Below are positions 1 to 6,988 of a stretch of DNA of 64,000 nucleotides, in pieces. Below the pieces are notes generated by a model. That model did not search any database. It was not told where the DNA came from and saw nothing but the letters and a program-made list of their open reading frames with translations. The translations under genes were made by a program, and so were the position numbers. Origin of the DNA: RGIG5579 sp045541915 (GTDB taxonomy: Bacteria > Bacillota > Clostridia > Oscillospirales > SIG627); contig JAZQJZ010000014.1 of assembly GCA_045541915.1 (NCBI GenBank), forward strand, positions 1-64,000. The letters run 5' to 3'. Each line of letters starts with the position of its first letter. Within the stretch, counting starts at the first letter, position 1.

Positions 1-59
1 TTGTACTCTAAGACTTGAACAACCTTATTGTACCACCGAGGAGAATTTTTTGGTATAAC

Positions 60-130
60 CCCTGACGCGCACCCGCATAGCGGGTGGTTCTTTTGTTTCG
101 GACGTTCCGTCCTCAACTGGCTAAAGCCAC
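60..130. repeat. three consecutive small hairpins
   Basis: Three short inverted repeats follow each other: ACCCGC/GCGGGT (71-76 and 80-85), GGACG/CGTCC (100-104 and 108-112) and TGGC/GCCA (118-121 and 126-129). The first is followed by a T-rich stretch on the plus strand and could terminate a gene entering from the left of the window. No gene is visible in positions 1-180. The role of the other two hairpins is unknown. Confidence 0.4.
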
Positions 131-137
131 TAATAAA

Positions 138-175
138 AAAAAGACGCTACCCAAAAGGGTAGTGTCTTTTTTGTT
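138..175. terminator. bidirectional intrinsic terminator
   Basis: An 11-bp stem (AGACGCTACCC paired with GGGTAGTGTCT) with loop AAAA is flanked by an A-run on the left and a T-run on the right. It can end transcripts from both sides, including the minus-strand rubrerythrin operon that stops at 181. Confidence 0.85.
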
Positions 176-180
176 TGAAG

Positions 181-387
181 TTATCCCATCATTTCTTTGG
201 AAATAATATCGAGAACCTTTTCATAGCATCCACCGCACCCGGTAGAGCACTTGGTGATGGCTTTTACATTCTCAAAAGCACCTAGCACGTCGTCAAACTT
301 TTCGTTTGCGTGAAGAGCAACCAAAATATCGTTATAGGTCACTTTTTTACAGTTACAGATCAAGGTGTTTTGCATAGTATTAACCAA
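181..387 (-). CDS. BFD-like [2Fe-2S]-binding protein
   Basis: This 68-residue protein has a CxC pair near the N-terminus (ICNC) and a CxxC pair near residue 51 (CGGC), with another Cys at 47. This spacing is typical of bacterioferritin-associated ferredoxin (BFD) [2Fe-2S] domains, which pass electrons to or from ferritin-like partners. It follows the rubrerythrin gene and overlaps its stop by a few bases, so the two are co-transcribed, and it may serve as a redox partner (inference). The listed start is TTG at 387, with a weak GAAGAGA site upstream. ATG at 375 is an alternative giving 64 residues. Confidence 0.8.
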   Translation of the reverse strand: MVNTMQNTLICNCKKVTYNDILVALHANEKFDDVLGAFENVKAITKCSTGCGGCYEKVLDIISKEMMG

Positions 388-928
388 AATATCTCTTCAG
401 GAGTCCTTCGAATGCTCTTCCGTGGCGGGCCTCATCCTTTGCCATTTCGTGAACTGTGTCGTGAATGGCATCCAACCCCTGTGCTTTTGCCATTTTCGCC
501 AGTTCGAACTTACCGGCGCAAGCACCATTTTCAGCTTCTACTCTCATTTCTAAATTTTTCTTAGAAGAAGAGGTAACAACTTCGCCCAACATTTCAGCAA
601 ACCGAGATGCGTGATCTGCTTCCTCAAAGGCAGCAGTCTTCCAATATTCGCCAATTTCGGGATAACCCTCGCGGAAAGCGACTCTGCTCATGGCAAGATA
701 CATACCAACCTCGGTGCATTCGCCGATGAAATTGGCTCTCAAGCCTTCGACGATTTCTTCGCTTACACCTTCAATGATACCAACTTCGTGTTCAGTAGCC
801 CATGCCTGAGGAGCATCATCCGTGATTTCAACAAATTTTTCACCAGGCTGCTTGCAAAGAGGGCAAACCTCGGGTCTTACATCAGATACTACGATTTCTC
901 CGCATACGCTGCATTTCCATTTTTTCAT
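380..928 (-). CDS. rubrerythrin with N-terminal rubredoxin-like domain
   Basis: This 182-residue protein begins with a rubredoxin-like knuckle (CSVC at residues 6-9 and CPLC at 22-25). A ferritin-like four-helix domain with di-iron ligand motifs (GECTEVG, EEADH, DEARH) follows. Rubrerythrins reduce hydrogen peroxide in anaerobes using electrons from rubredoxin or NADH-linked carriers. The domain order is rubredoxin first (reverse rubrerythrin type). The start is ATG at 928, preceded by AAAGGAG. It heads a two-gene operon with the BFD-like protein. The promoter at 975-1003 carries a perfect inverted repeat over the -10 box, suggesting repression. Confidence 0.9.
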   Translation of the reverse strand: MKKWKCSVCGEIVVSDVRPEVCPLCKQPGEKFVEITDDAPQAWATEHEVGIIEGVSEEIVEGLRANFIGECTEVGMYLAMSRVAFREGYPEIGEYWKTAAFEEADHASRFAEMLGEVVTSSSKKNLEMRVEAENGACAGKFELAKMAKAQGLDAIHDTVHEMAKDEARHGRAFEGLLKRYFG

Positions 929-967
929 TTAATAATCTCCTTTAAAAAACTTAATAGGAATTGTTCT

Positions 968-983
968 TGATAAGAGTTTATCA
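968..983. promoter_or_regulatory. inverted repeat over -10 box, candidate operator
   Basis: TGATAA-GAGT-TTATCA is a perfect 6-bp inverted repeat with a 4-nt spacer that overlaps the -10 box of the rubrerythrin promoter. It does not match the usual PerR box closely. A peroxide- or iron-responsive repressor is possible (inference). Confidence 0.5.
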
Positions 984-1003
984 TAGGGTAATAAAATTGT
1001 CAA
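975..1003 (-). promoter_or_regulatory. rubrerythrin promoter
   Basis: On the minus strand TTGACA (998-1003) is followed 17 nt later by TAAACT (975-980), about 46 nt upstream of the rubrerythrin start. Confidence 0.8.
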
Positions 1004-1020
1004 GTATTTTTTTAAATTTA

Positions 1021-1049
1021 TTGCGAAAAAAAATCAAATATGATATAAT
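1021..1049 (+). promoter_or_regulatory. promoter of the DUF1643 operon
   Basis: TTGCGA (1021-1026), a 17-nt spacer and TATAAT (1044-1049) with an extended TG at 1041-1042. Confidence 0.8.
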
Positions 1050-1081
1050 TTCTTTGTTATGATCAAGGGGAGGTGATTTCA

Positions 1082-1699
1082 TTGCATATTCCAAAAATCA
1101 ATACAACTGAAATTACGGTTTTGCCCTTTGAAACTGCTCTTATTGGCAGTGCTAATAAAAACTATGATTCTTCCCGTTGGCTATATGTTCCGGACTTTTA
1201 TTCTGAATACCGATATATTCTTGGAACAAAAGGGAAGAAACCCTTGATTTGCATTGGAATCAATCCCTCAACTGCTCAACCGGATGATTTGGATAACACA
1301 TTGTCATCTGTTCAGCGAATTGCGTATTTCAATGGTTACGATTCCTTTATTATGTTCAATGTTTATGCCCAGCGCGCCACCGATCCTGACCATATGGAAT
1401 CAGAATGTAATAAGATTCTGCATCAGGAAAATATGAAGGCTTTTGAATACATACTAAATTCTTGTGAAGCGGAGAAGCCTTCCATTTGGGCAGCTTGGGG
1501 CACTATTATTGAAAAACGAAGTTATCTTACTGATTGTGTGTGGGATATGATTCAATTAGGAAGGAACCATCAAGCCAATTGGTTTACTGCCGGCTCCCGT
1601 TCCAAAAAGAGGGGACATCCACATCATCCTCTGTATCTTAAAAAGGATTCTGTTCTCGATCCTTTTGATGTTGAAGAATATTTGAAAGGCTTATGTTGA
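1082..1699 (+). CDS. DUF1643 domain protein
   Basis: This protein of about 205 residues matches the DUF1643 family, with the signature GINPSTA followed by DNTLSSVQRIA (about residues 60-80) and a second conserved block (SIWAAWG) near residue 140. The family is widespread in bacteria and phages, has no firmly assigned function, and is often compared with nucleic-acid-processing folds. The start chosen is TTG at 1082 because the strong site AGGGGAGGTGA lies 5-8 nt upstream. GTG at 1073 falls inside that site. The stop overlaps the following lipoprotein start by one base (TGATG). Confidence 0.75.
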   Translation: MHIPKINTTEITVLPFETALIGSANKNYDSSRWLYVPDFYSEYRYILGTKGKKPLICIGINPSTAQPDDLDNTLSSVQRIAYFNGYDSFIMFNVYAQRATDPDHMESECNKILHQENMKAFEYILNSCEAEKPSIWAAWGTIIEKRSYLTDCVWDMIQLGRNHQANWFTAGSRSKKRGHPHHPLYLKKDSVLDPFDVEEYLKGLC

Positions 1700-2064
1700 T
1701 GAAAAAGTTCAAAATTGTTCTTTCTCTTTTCCTTTTAGCGATTTTGATGTCATCCTGTTCCACCGTTACCATTCCTAACTCATCTGAAGCGATTGCAAAA
1801 TTAGAGGAGATGGGCTATTACGTGAATCACTTTATCCAATATGGTGATGATGTAGCGCACCAAGGGATTACGCAGGTTACAGTGGTTCGTGCAAATAAAG
1901 GGGAAGATTTCCTTGAAGTGTTTTTCTTTGCTAATAAAGAAGATACCCAGACCTTCTATGAAATGCGCGCACATACTATTGTTGAAGGCTGTGAAGTGAT
2001 TAAGAAAAACAAGTATTCAATTTACCGAGGCACAGAACAAGCTGTTTCAGATTTTTTAGGTTGA
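1699..2064 (+). CDS. small lipoprotein, function unknown
   Basis: The N-terminus is a lipoprotein signal: MKKFK, a hydrophobic stretch, then the lipobox LMSSC. The mature part is about 100 residues of mixed alpha/beta character without a family recognisable by eye. It should be exported and lipid-anchored on the outer face of the membrane. The ATG at 1699 overlaps the stop of the DUF1643 gene, so it is probably translated by coupling. ATG at 1693 is an in-frame alternative. Confidence 0.7.
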   Translation: MKKFKIVLSLFLLAILMSSCSTVTIPNSSEAIAKLEEMGYYVNHFIQYGDDVAHQGITQVTVVRANKGEDFLEVFFFANKEDTQTFYEMRAHTIVEGCEVIKKNKYSIYRGTEQAVSDFLG

Positions 2065-2071
2065 GGTTACT

Positions 2072-2560
2072 ATGGCAAAAGATGATAAGACCAATGTGAT
2101 GCGTCTGCTTTCGGCGGCAAAAATTTCATTTGTTGAACACAGCTACGATCCGGAAACTACCGATGGTGAGTTGGTGGCAAAAGCGGTCGGCACTGATCCC
2201 AATTCAACATTTAAAACTTTAGTTACTGTTGCTGAAAGTGGAAAGAATTACGTTTTTGTCATTCCGGTAAACCGCGAATTGGATTTGAAGGCTTGCGGCC
2301 GAGCAGTGGGAGAAAAAAGCATTTCAATGCTTCCTCAAAAATTATTATTTCCTCTTACGGGTTACGTGCACGGCGGTTGTTCGCCTGTAGGAATGAAAAA
2401 ACATCTTCTGACCGTTTTTGATGACACAGCTCTTGCCTTTGATTCCATTACTTTAAGTGCTGGAAAAAAAGGAAGACAGGTTTCTGTTTCGCCCCATTCG
2501 CTAATCGAGCATGTAAAAGCCAAAACAGCCCCATTGACTCGTGAAAAGAGCAAATCATAA
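2072..2560 (+). CDS. ybaK: Cys-tRNA(Pro)/Cys-tRNA(Cys) deacylase, YbaK/EbsC family
   Basis: This 162-residue protein is full length for the YbaK family of trans-editing factors. These hydrolyse Cys-tRNA(Pro) formed by mistake by prolyl-tRNA synthetase. Family hallmarks are FKTLV near residue 49, the VIPVNRELDLK block, and the conserved GYVHGGCSPVGMKK near residue 96. It lies 7 nt downstream of the lipoprotein gene, so it is the third gene of the DUF1643 operon. The link between these three genes is not obvious. Confidence 0.9.
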   Translation: MAKDDKTNVMRLLSAAKISFVEHSYDPETTDGELVAKAVGTDPNSTFKTLVTVAESGKNYVFVIPVNRELDLKACGRAVGEKSISMLPQKLLFPLTGYVHGGCSPVGMKKHLLTVFDDTALAFDSITLSAGKKGRQVSVSPHSLIEHVKAKTAPLTREKSKS

Positions 2561-2572
2561 ATTTTCTTTTCT

Positions 2573-2627
2573 GCACCTGTAGCTAAGCAGGATAGAGCGT
2601 TTGCCTCCTAAGCGGGTGTTTTAACGC
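2573..2627 (+). pseudogene. degenerate tRNA-Arg copy
   Basis: The sequence repeats the D-arm and anticodon arm of the intact tRNA-Arg downstream (GTAGCTAAGCAGGATAGAGC, then CCTCCTAA). It lacks a matching acceptor stem and T-arm. The anticodon stem would pair only through several G-T wobbles. It is probably a decayed tRNA or a recombination remnant. Confidence 0.6.
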
Positions 2628-2677
2628 TCGCCTTTGCAAAAAGGCAAATGGTAATATGTTCGAATTGTATCATATAT

Positions 2678-2754
2678 GCGCTTGTAGCTCAGCAGGATAG
2701 AGCGTCCGCCTCCTAAGCGGAAGGTCGGGGATTCGAATTCCTTCAAGCGCGCCA
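2678..2754 (+). tRNA. tRNA-Arg(CCU), copy 1
   Basis: The full cloverleaf is visible. The acceptor stem is GCGCTTG/CAAGCGC, the D-stem GCTC/GAGC, the anticodon stem TCCGC/GCGGA around CTCCTAA (anticodon CCT), and the T-arm GGGGA/TCCTT around TTCGAAT. G is the discriminator base and CCA is encoded. It decodes AGG codons. Confidence 0.95.
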
Positions 2755-2792
2755 AAAAGTGCCGAGAAATCAAGGTTTCTCGGCACTTTTCC
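2755..2792 (+). terminator. terminator after tRNA-Arg copy 1
   Basis: A long stem (AAAAGTGCCGAGAAA paired with TTTCTCGGCACTTTT) directly follows the CCA end and finishes in a T-run. The same structure follows copy 2. Confidence 0.9.
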
Positions 2793-2869
2793 TTTTCTTT
2801 GCTCACTCATTTCTTGAGTGAGTTTTCTTGTTTCGAGAACGCCAAAACAAGTTCGTACTCCTACCATAT

Positions 2870-2950
2870 CCCGATTAGCAAAAAATTAGCAGAAAATCGG
2901 TGTTTTGCTAATCACCTGCTAATCGATTTTTTAGCAAAATCTTGCTAATT
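2870..2950. repeat. cluster of TGCTAAT/ATTAGCA heptamers
   Basis: Six copies of TGCTAAT in both orientations occur at 2874-2880, 2885-2891, 2906-2912, 2917-2923, 2930-2936 and 2943-2949. Two further copies (6510-6516, 6521-6527) lie just inside the right-hand repeat. Short repeats near both ends of an island could be recombinase arm sites (inference). Confidence 0.6.
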
Positions 2951-2994
2951 CGCACAGGCGTATGTTACATCCATAGACTTTTTCTCAAAATTTA

Positions 2995-3023
2995 TTGTAT
3001 TCTATTGCAAATTGTGGTAAACT
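2995..3023 (+). promoter_or_regulatory. promoter of structured RNA copy 1
   Basis: TTGTAT (2995-3000), a 17-nt spacer and TAAACT (3018-3023) with an extended TG at 3015-3016. The -10 box ends 8 nt before the first paired base of the RNA, nearly the same distance as in copy 2. Confidence 0.6.
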
Positions 3024-3029
3024 AGATAA

Positions 3030-3223
3030 TGCCAAACTAAGTTAATATGTAAATTGAGAGTATTTTGCCTTAGGGGTGTTATACCCTTTTGCAATTTTGC
3101 TAAGAATTTGATAAAAACGCAAATTCCATCAGCATAATTGCAGAAATGCTCTTATATTGACTTAGTTTGGCGACTATCGGAGTTTGCGTTTTTTGTGCGG
3201 TTACTTCGGTAGCCGCACTTTTT
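3030..3223 (+). ncRNA. novel pseudoknotted structured RNA, copy 1
   Basis: A closing helix of about 18 bp joins 3032-3049 to 3153-3170. Inside it, CTTAG/CTAAG (3069-3073, 3100-3104) encloses the element GTTATACCCTTT. A small hairpin GAATTTG/CAAATTC occupies 3104-3126. A 15-bp helix can form between 3113-3127 and 3179-3193 and crosses the closing helix, giving a pseudoknot. The RNA ends in a 10-bp hairpin with a C(UUCG)G loop and a T-run (3195-3223). Copy 2 at 31968-32157 shares this plan with compensatory base changes, and the last 58 nt are identical. No known RNA family was recognised. It could be an independent small RNA, an RNA antitoxin or a leader of the gene at 3285. Confidence 0.75.
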
Positions 3224-3284
3224 GTTTTATGAAAAAAATTCACCACATAAAGCTAAATACATTTCTGTTCAATAAGGGGTTCAT

Positions 3285-4637
3285 ATGTTTATGAAAAAAT
3301 TTTTATCAGGGCTAACTTATATTTTAAATATAATAATCGTCGTACTAACTATTGTTGTTTTTATTTGCAACTATATTACGTTTATAAATAAAACTATTAT
3401 TGCTATTATGTCGGTTTTAATAATCGGCTTACAAATTATATCTATAATAGTTTCGTTTTTTTATGACCATTTTTCGGAAAAATTAATACTGAAAAAGATT
3501 GTAAATAATTCACCTGATTTTAACAATAAAGAAATATCAAAAAGAGAAATTTTGAAACATATAAATCCAACACCAAAGGTCAATGGTATGCAAAACTCAA
3601 GAGATGTTTTGAGAAACGGATTAAAGATATTGTTATCCTGTTCTATTTTCATATGTATATTTCTCTGTTTGGCTTTAGGATATGAAGGTTTCTTCTTTTT
3701 TGTTTCATCAATTTGTTTGCTTTCGTTATTTTTTATGTATGCAGATTACTTGCCTAGTTTATTTCTGTTTGGTAGGAAGTATGATTCATTATTCATTCCT
3801 TCTGATGAAACACCAAATTTCAAGCGTGGCTTAGCAAGGATTTATTTAGCTGAATATAAACAAAGTAAGTTCAAAAGAAAAAACTGTTATTACAATAATG
3901 CTAATATTAGAACAACTAATTCATCAGAAGCTACCGAAGACGACTGTTTAAAATGTATCTTATATATTTTGGCAGATACTGCATATTGGCCAGTTTCTGT
4001 TTGCAATGTAATTTTTCTTGCAATTAATATATTGACTTTACCTAATAATTTTATTAACAATTTATATACTTATTTTTTTGACGTATCTACACCAAACGGT
4101 ATGCTGTTCTACATTGTATTTATCGTCTTTATTAATATATTATTCTTTCTCTCAAGTATTACATCGACTAAAAACTGTGATTTGGATAATGAAAAATTCG
4201 AAAAAATCACAGACTTATTCTTAAACGAAAATTATGAATCGCGTAAGGAAAAAGTTGCAGATGAAAAATATTGCAGCAACTCAATTGTTGCTCGGGGTAT
4301 TTATGTCTATTACACAAGCCTTATTGATAAAGGATATTCTGGTGAACAATTAGAAACAATAGAAAAGCAATGTAGCTTACAAATTAGGCATAGATATTAC
4401 GCAAATCGTGATAAGTTTCTAATTACAATTGCTTTATTATTTGTGTCAGTTTTGTTTACTTTGTTAGGACTTAAAACACCAATATATTTAGCATTAACAA
4501 TCCTAATCACGTTTTTAGGTGTCGTATCGTTATTATATATATTGGTTTTACCTAACATTAGTAAATGGATAATAGGAGCTTGGTGCAAAAAATATTTTAA
4601 TAAGGAGATAAGACTATGCCAACAGAAAAGAAACTGA
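3285..4637 (+). CDS. multi-spanning membrane protein, unknown
   Basis: This 450-residue, very AT-rich gene encodes about eight membrane segments: two near the N-terminus (about residues 10-32 and 38-60), a pair near 113-155, two around 226-250 and 275-295, and a final pair near 378-422. Two charged soluble loops (about 60-110 and 160-220) and a longer one (about 300-375) separate them. No family was recognised. The gene starts with ATG at 3285 behind AAGGGG, about 60 nt after the terminator of the structured RNA. Its stop overlaps the next gene by 22 nt, so the two are translated as a unit. Composition differs clearly from the flanking housekeeping genes, which fits acquisition by transfer. 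Confidence 0.75.
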   Translation: MFMKKFLSGLTYILNIIIVVLTIVVFICNYITFINKTIIAIMSVLIIGLQIISIIVSFFYDHFSEKLILKKIVNNSPDFNNKEISKREILKHINPTPKVNGMQNSRDVLRNGLKILLSCSIFICIFLCLALGYEGFFFFVSSICLLSLFFMYADYLPSLFLFGRKYDSLFIPSDETPNFKRGLARIYLAEYKQSKFKRKNCYYNNANIRTTNSSEATEDDCLKCILYILADTAYWPVSVCNVIFLAINILTLPNNFINNLYTYFFDVSTPNGMLFYIVFIVFINILFFLSSITSTKNCDLDNEKFEKITDLFLNENYESRKEKVADEKYCSNSIVARGIYVYYTSLIDKGYSGEQLETIEKQCSLQIRHRYYANRDKFLITIALLFVSVLFTLLGLKTPIYLALTILITFLGVVSLLYILVLPNISKWIIGAWCKKYFNKEIRLCQQKRN

Positions 4638-6430
4638 CGGGTTATCCGTCCATCGATAAACCTTGGTTGAAATACTATGATACGATCTTCGATGAAGGTA
4701 ACTTGCCTCAAAAAACAATGTATGAATTAGCGTTCGAGCAAAACGAACACAATATGTCCAATGTGGCTATTGATGTTCGTATGAGCACCAACAACTTTGA
4801 TAAGGGGATTACGATCACTTACAAAGAGTTTTTCGCACGCATTCGGAAATGTGCAAATGCTGCAAATGTTTTAGGTATTAAAAAAGATGATATTATTCCG
4901 ATTATTTTACCCAATGTTCCGGAAGCAAGAATCTTTATTTATGCCAACAGTATTTTAGGTGCAACATCTTATCCTATTTCACCATTTTTACCTGCTAATC
5001 AACTAGAAATGATCATCAAACAGAACAATATAAAAAACATTGTACTTTTTGAAGCGTTCTATGATAAGTATAAAAGTGTATTAGCAAATACTGATTTAGA
5101 GCATATGATTCTTTTGAACGGCACTGAATCTATGCCTAAATTCTTAAAAGTACTCAACGGTATAAAAAAAGCATTCAGTGGAAACAAAAAAGAGATGATT
5201 GATACTTCTCATAAAGTTCTATATTGGGACGAATTTATCAGGTTAGGAAACATACATAGGGATGTTACACCTGTTTCATACTCGCCTAATCATATTGCCG
5301 CAATTATAGGGACAAGCGGCACAACAGGAACATCAAAAGGTGTTTGTCTGTCTGACGATAATATAAATGCCGCCGGACTTGCTTATTTGCAAGGCAAAAT
5401 TTTTGATGGTTCTTTTTTGGATGCGTTGATACCCTCTATCGGATATGGAATATCTATGCTCCATCATCAAACAGTTGCAGGAGCTAAGGTATATCTGATT
5501 CCTGAGTTGGTTACTGATAGAATTGCCGAAGTAGTATGCAAAACAAAACCCGATAATTTCCCCGGTGGACCCGTTCATTATATTAATCTATCGCAAAGCA
5601 AACAATTTGCGGACGGAACACTTCCTAAAACCAAAAACATGATTTCCGGTGGTGCATCTTTGCCCAAAGAAATTGAAGAAAAACTTAATGGAGTTTCTGT
5701 TGGTTATGAAGAAGATGGCATAAATGACAGCATTTATGTACGTCAAGGATTTGGCTTATCCGAAAATGTTGCTACCGGAACATATTCTAAAAGAGGTGCA
5801 TACAAATTCGGTAGCATAGGCATTCCCATTCCTTATGAAACTATTTCAATCTTCAAACCCGACACAGACGAAGAATTGACTTATAACGAACATGGCGAAA
5901 TTTGTATTACCGGTCCGATGGTCATGCAATATTACCTTAACAATAAAGAAGAAACAGACAAAGTAATCAAAATCCATAAAGATGGCAAACGGTGGATACA
6001 TACCAAGGACATCGGTTATATGGATGAAAGTGGACATGTTTTCCATTTGGAGCGCATAAAAAATATATTTATGCGAACGGGATTTAATGTTCATCCTTCT
6101 TCTATTGCTGAATTTATCAACACCTTAGACTATGTCAAAAACAGTCATGTTATCGGTTTTGAACACCCCGCAGAACAATGTGTCCCAATAGCGTTCATTG
6201 TTGTTGACAAAACCACAGGAAAGAGTTTGAAAGAAATAGAAAACTATATCAAAGAAGAATGTTACAAAAACCTCGAGGAAACTTCTGTTCCGTATGGCTA
6301 CGTCTTTGTCGATGCCTTGCCGGTGAATCTTGGTGGAAAAATTGACGGCAGAGCTATTCAAGAGGCCTCTGGAATTGATCTTATGAAAGAAGATAAAATA
6401 CCGCAAAAAGAACTATATTTTAACAAGTAA
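4616..6430 (+). CDS. AMP-forming acyl-CoA synthetase/ligase family protein
   Basis: This 604-residue member of the adenylate-forming (ANL) superfamily activates a carboxylate as an acyl-AMP. The phosphate-binding motif TSGTTGTSKG lies near residue 230, a GFGLSEN motif (A5-like) near 380, the hinge block HTKDIGYMDESGHVFHLERI near 465, and the C-terminal catalytic lysine in NLGGKIDGR near 570. It is somewhat longer than typical ligases because of an insert around residues 170-215. The substrate cannot be told. ATG at 4616 has AAGGAGAT upstream and lies inside the end of the membrane-protein gene, so the two are coupled within the tRNA-flanked island. No carrier-protein gene is nearby. Confidence 0.85.
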   Translation: MPTEKKLTGYPSIDKPWLKYYDTIFDEGNLPQKTMYELAFEQNEHNMSNVAIDVRMSTNNFDKGITITYKEFFARIRKCANAANVLGIKKDDIIPIILPNVPEARIFIYANSILGATSYPISPFLPANQLEMIIKQNNIKNIVLFEAFYDKYKSVLANTDLEHMILLNGTESMPKFLKVLNGIKKAFSGNKKEMIDTSHKVLYWDEFIRLGNIHRDVTPVSYSPNHIAAIIGTSGTTGTSKGVCLSDDNINAAGLAYLQGKIFDGSFLDALIPSIGYGISMLHHQTVAGAKVYLIPELVTDRIAEVVCKTKPDNFPGGPVHYINLSQSKQFADGTLPKTKNMISGGASLPKEIEEKLNGVSVGYEEDGINDSIYVRQGFGLSENVATGTYSKRGAYKFGSIGIPIPYETISIFKPDTDEELTYNEHGEICITGPMVMQYYLNNKEETDKVIKIHKDGKRWIHTKDIGYMDESGHVFHLERIKNIFMRTGFNVHPSSIAEFINTLDYVKNSHVIGFEHPAEQCVPIAFIVVDKTTGKSLKEIENYIKEECYKNLEETSVPYGYVFVDALPVNLGGKIDGRAIQEASGIDLMKEDKIPQKELYFNK

Positions 6431-6591
6431 GGGGGAATACTACAGGGGATTCCTAGTAATGTCGCAACAAAATATAAACATATTATCACTACCCAAAAAT
6501 CACTGTTCTTGCTAATTGCTTGCTAATCAAACAATGCAAAATAACATAAAATTAGCGGTAACGGAGCAACACAAGATAACACGTTAACCTT

Positions 6592-6618
6592 AAAAATCCC
6601 CTGACAGCAGGGGGTTTT
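6592..6618 (+). terminator. terminator of island operon
   Basis: An A-rich stem containing CCCCTG/CAGGGG with loop ACAG is followed by GTTTTT. It ends the membrane protein/ligase operon before the right-hand tRNA repeat. Confidence 0.85.
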
Positions 6619-6731
6619 TAGGTATTATAAGGGATGCCGTTATCGTTTCCATCGGTATCTCCTAAGTGTATGTTTTAACGCTCGCCTTTGCAAAAAGGCA
6701 AATGGTAATCTGTTTGAATTGTATCATATAT

Positions 6732-6808
6732 GCGCTTGTAGCTCAGCAGGATAGGGCGTCCGCCTCCTAAGCGGAAGGACAGGGATTCGAATTCCTTCAA
6801 GCGCGCCA
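6732..6808 (+). tRNA. tRNA-Arg(CCU), copy 2
   Basis: Same cloverleaf as copy 1, with anticodon CCT and encoded CCA. The D-stem has one change giving a G-T pair (GCTC/GGGC). The T-stem changes from GGGGA to AGGGA, replacing a wobble by an A-T pair. It therefore appears functional. Confidence 0.93.
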
Positions 6809-6846
6809 AAAAGTGCCGAGAAATGAAGGTTTCTCGGCACTTTTCC
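6809..6846 (+). terminator. terminator after tRNA-Arg copy 2
   Basis: Same stem as after copy 1, with one loop change, followed by a T-run. Confidence 0.9.
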
Positions 6847-6943
6847 TTTTCTTTGCTCACTTATTTTTTGAGTTATGATCTTTTTTCCCAACAAATAATA
6901 GAGTGTTTATTTGTGCCATAAGTGTGAACTTTTTCAAAATGTA

Positions 6944-6971
6944 TTGATTTTTTCGTAAAAAAGTATATAAT
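6944..6971 (+). promoter_or_regulatory. thiamine operon promoter
   Basis: TTGATT (6944-6949), a 16-nt spacer and TATAAT (6966-6971), about 20 nt before the TPP riboswitch. Confidence 0.75.
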
Positions 6972-6988
6972 AATTACGACAATTTAAT

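Larger units (their letters stand above)
2606..2817 (+). repeat. left copy of ~210 bp repeat carrying tRNA-Arg
   Basis: This segment aligns without gaps to 6660-6871 (offset 4054) with roughly a dozen mismatches. It contains a short leader, the complete tRNA-Arg(CCU) gene and its terminator. The two copies bracket a 3.8 kb AT-rich insert and look like attachment-site duplications. Confidence 0.85.
6660..6871 (+). repeat. right copy of ~210 bp repeat carrying tRNA-Arg
   Basis: Gapless match to 2606-2817, including leader, tRNA and terminator. Homology fades out in the CTCACT stretch after the terminator, where copy 1 has an extra small inverted repeat. Confidence 0.85.

Noticed and set aside
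2621..2867. Two minus-strand open frames across the tRNA-Arg region, with a near-identical one at 6675-6860
   Set aside because: They read through the tRNA and its terminator on the wrong strand; the similarity of the frames only reflects the duplicated tRNA repeat.
2870..2950. Possible CRISPR-like repeat cluster
   Set aside because: The repeats are only 7 bases, occur in both orientations and lack regular spacers; no cas gene is present.
3030..3223. Retron msr-msd, 6S RNA or T-box as identity of the structured RNA
   Set aside because: No reverse transcriptase gene is near either copy. There is no large central bubble as in 6S RNA and no T-box sequence; the crossing helix and UUCG terminator fit none of them.
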